Positions 6,432-6,500 of a stretch of DNA of 6,500 bases are shown one piece after another. How positions within the stretch are numbered: the first letter of the stretch is position 1; each line of letters starts with the position of its first letter. Both the position numbers and the translations under genes were made by a program. A model generated the notes under the pieces. It did not search any database. It saw only the letters and a list, made by a program, of their open reading frames with translations, and was not told the origin of the DNA. The DNA lies in contig NZ_JAOQJF010000060.1 of the NCBI RefSeq assembly GCF_025567195.1, positions 1 to 6,500 of the forward strand, given 5' to 3'. This DNA is from Alitiscatomonas aceti. GTDB taxonomy: Bacteria; Bacillota; Clostridia; Lachnospirales; Lachnospiraceae.

Positions 6432-6467
6432 TATAATTATCATTGGCAAATATAGGAACTATTCCTA
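6432..6467 (+). promoter_or_regulatory. TATAAT box followed by a 15-bp palindrome, possible promoter-operator of an unseen gene
   Basis: A consensus TATAAT occurs at 6432-6437, but no convincing -35 lies 16-18 bases upstream. About 15 bases downstream is the perfect inverted repeat TAGGAA-CTA-TTCCTA (6453-6467), placed where a repressor would overlap the transcript start. The segment TATAATTATCA resembles half of a Fur/PerR-type box, but only one half-site fits. The palindrome could equally act on the divergent AbgT-family gene. The controlled gene on the right would lie beyond the window. Confidence 0.35.
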
Positions 6468-6500
6468 AGACAAAAAAGGGAAACAGAGAAAATCCCTGCT

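Overview
The window looks like a chromosomal segment of a Gram-positive anaerobe of the Clostridia, most likely Lachnospiraceae-like (inferred). The reasons are strong AGGAGG-type ribosome binding sites, a lipoprotein with a Glu/Lys/Thr-rich tether, a CcpA-type cre sequence, a tRNA-Gln gene without encoded CCA, and the gene families present.

Layout, left to right. Positions 1-80 carry two tandem hairpins without T-tracts, which resemble the end of an IS200/IS605-type element whose body would lie outside the window. Positions 125-251 hold a promoter overlapped by a near-consensus cre site, and this promoter drives a tightly packed plus-strand operon. The operon encodes a MetN-type ATPase with a C-terminal NIL-like domain (252-1214), a MetI-type permease with a GTG start overlapping metN (1207-1890), a divergent MetQ/NlpA-type lipoprotein (1956-2870) and a DUF169 protein (2886-3764). 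It closes with a rho-independent terminator at 3802-3844.

Next comes a minus-strand tRNA-Gln(UUG) gene with its own promoter and terminator (3941-4107). A plus-strand gene of the C_GCAxxG_C_C cysteine-motif family follows (4133-4612). It converges on a minus-strand AbgT-family transporter (4723-6264), and a large bidirectional hairpin terminator lies between them. The right edge (6265-6500) is AT-rich regulatory sequence with a 15-bp palindrome near a TATAAT box.

Functionally, the first four genes form a complete importer (ATPase, membrane subunit, surface binding protein) plus a cytosolic DUF169 protein that may process or sense the imported compound. By eye, the residues that contact methionine in classical MetQ proteins are replaced here, so the ligand is probably not methionine. 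The operon is visibly more AT-rich than the genes right of the tRNA. The change occurs at the 3' side of tRNA-Gln, whose T stem carries an A-G mismatch. Together with the IS-like end on the left, this suggests, but does not prove, that the transporter block was acquired horizontally. The C_GCAxxG_C_C and AbgT genes look like ordinary host genes.
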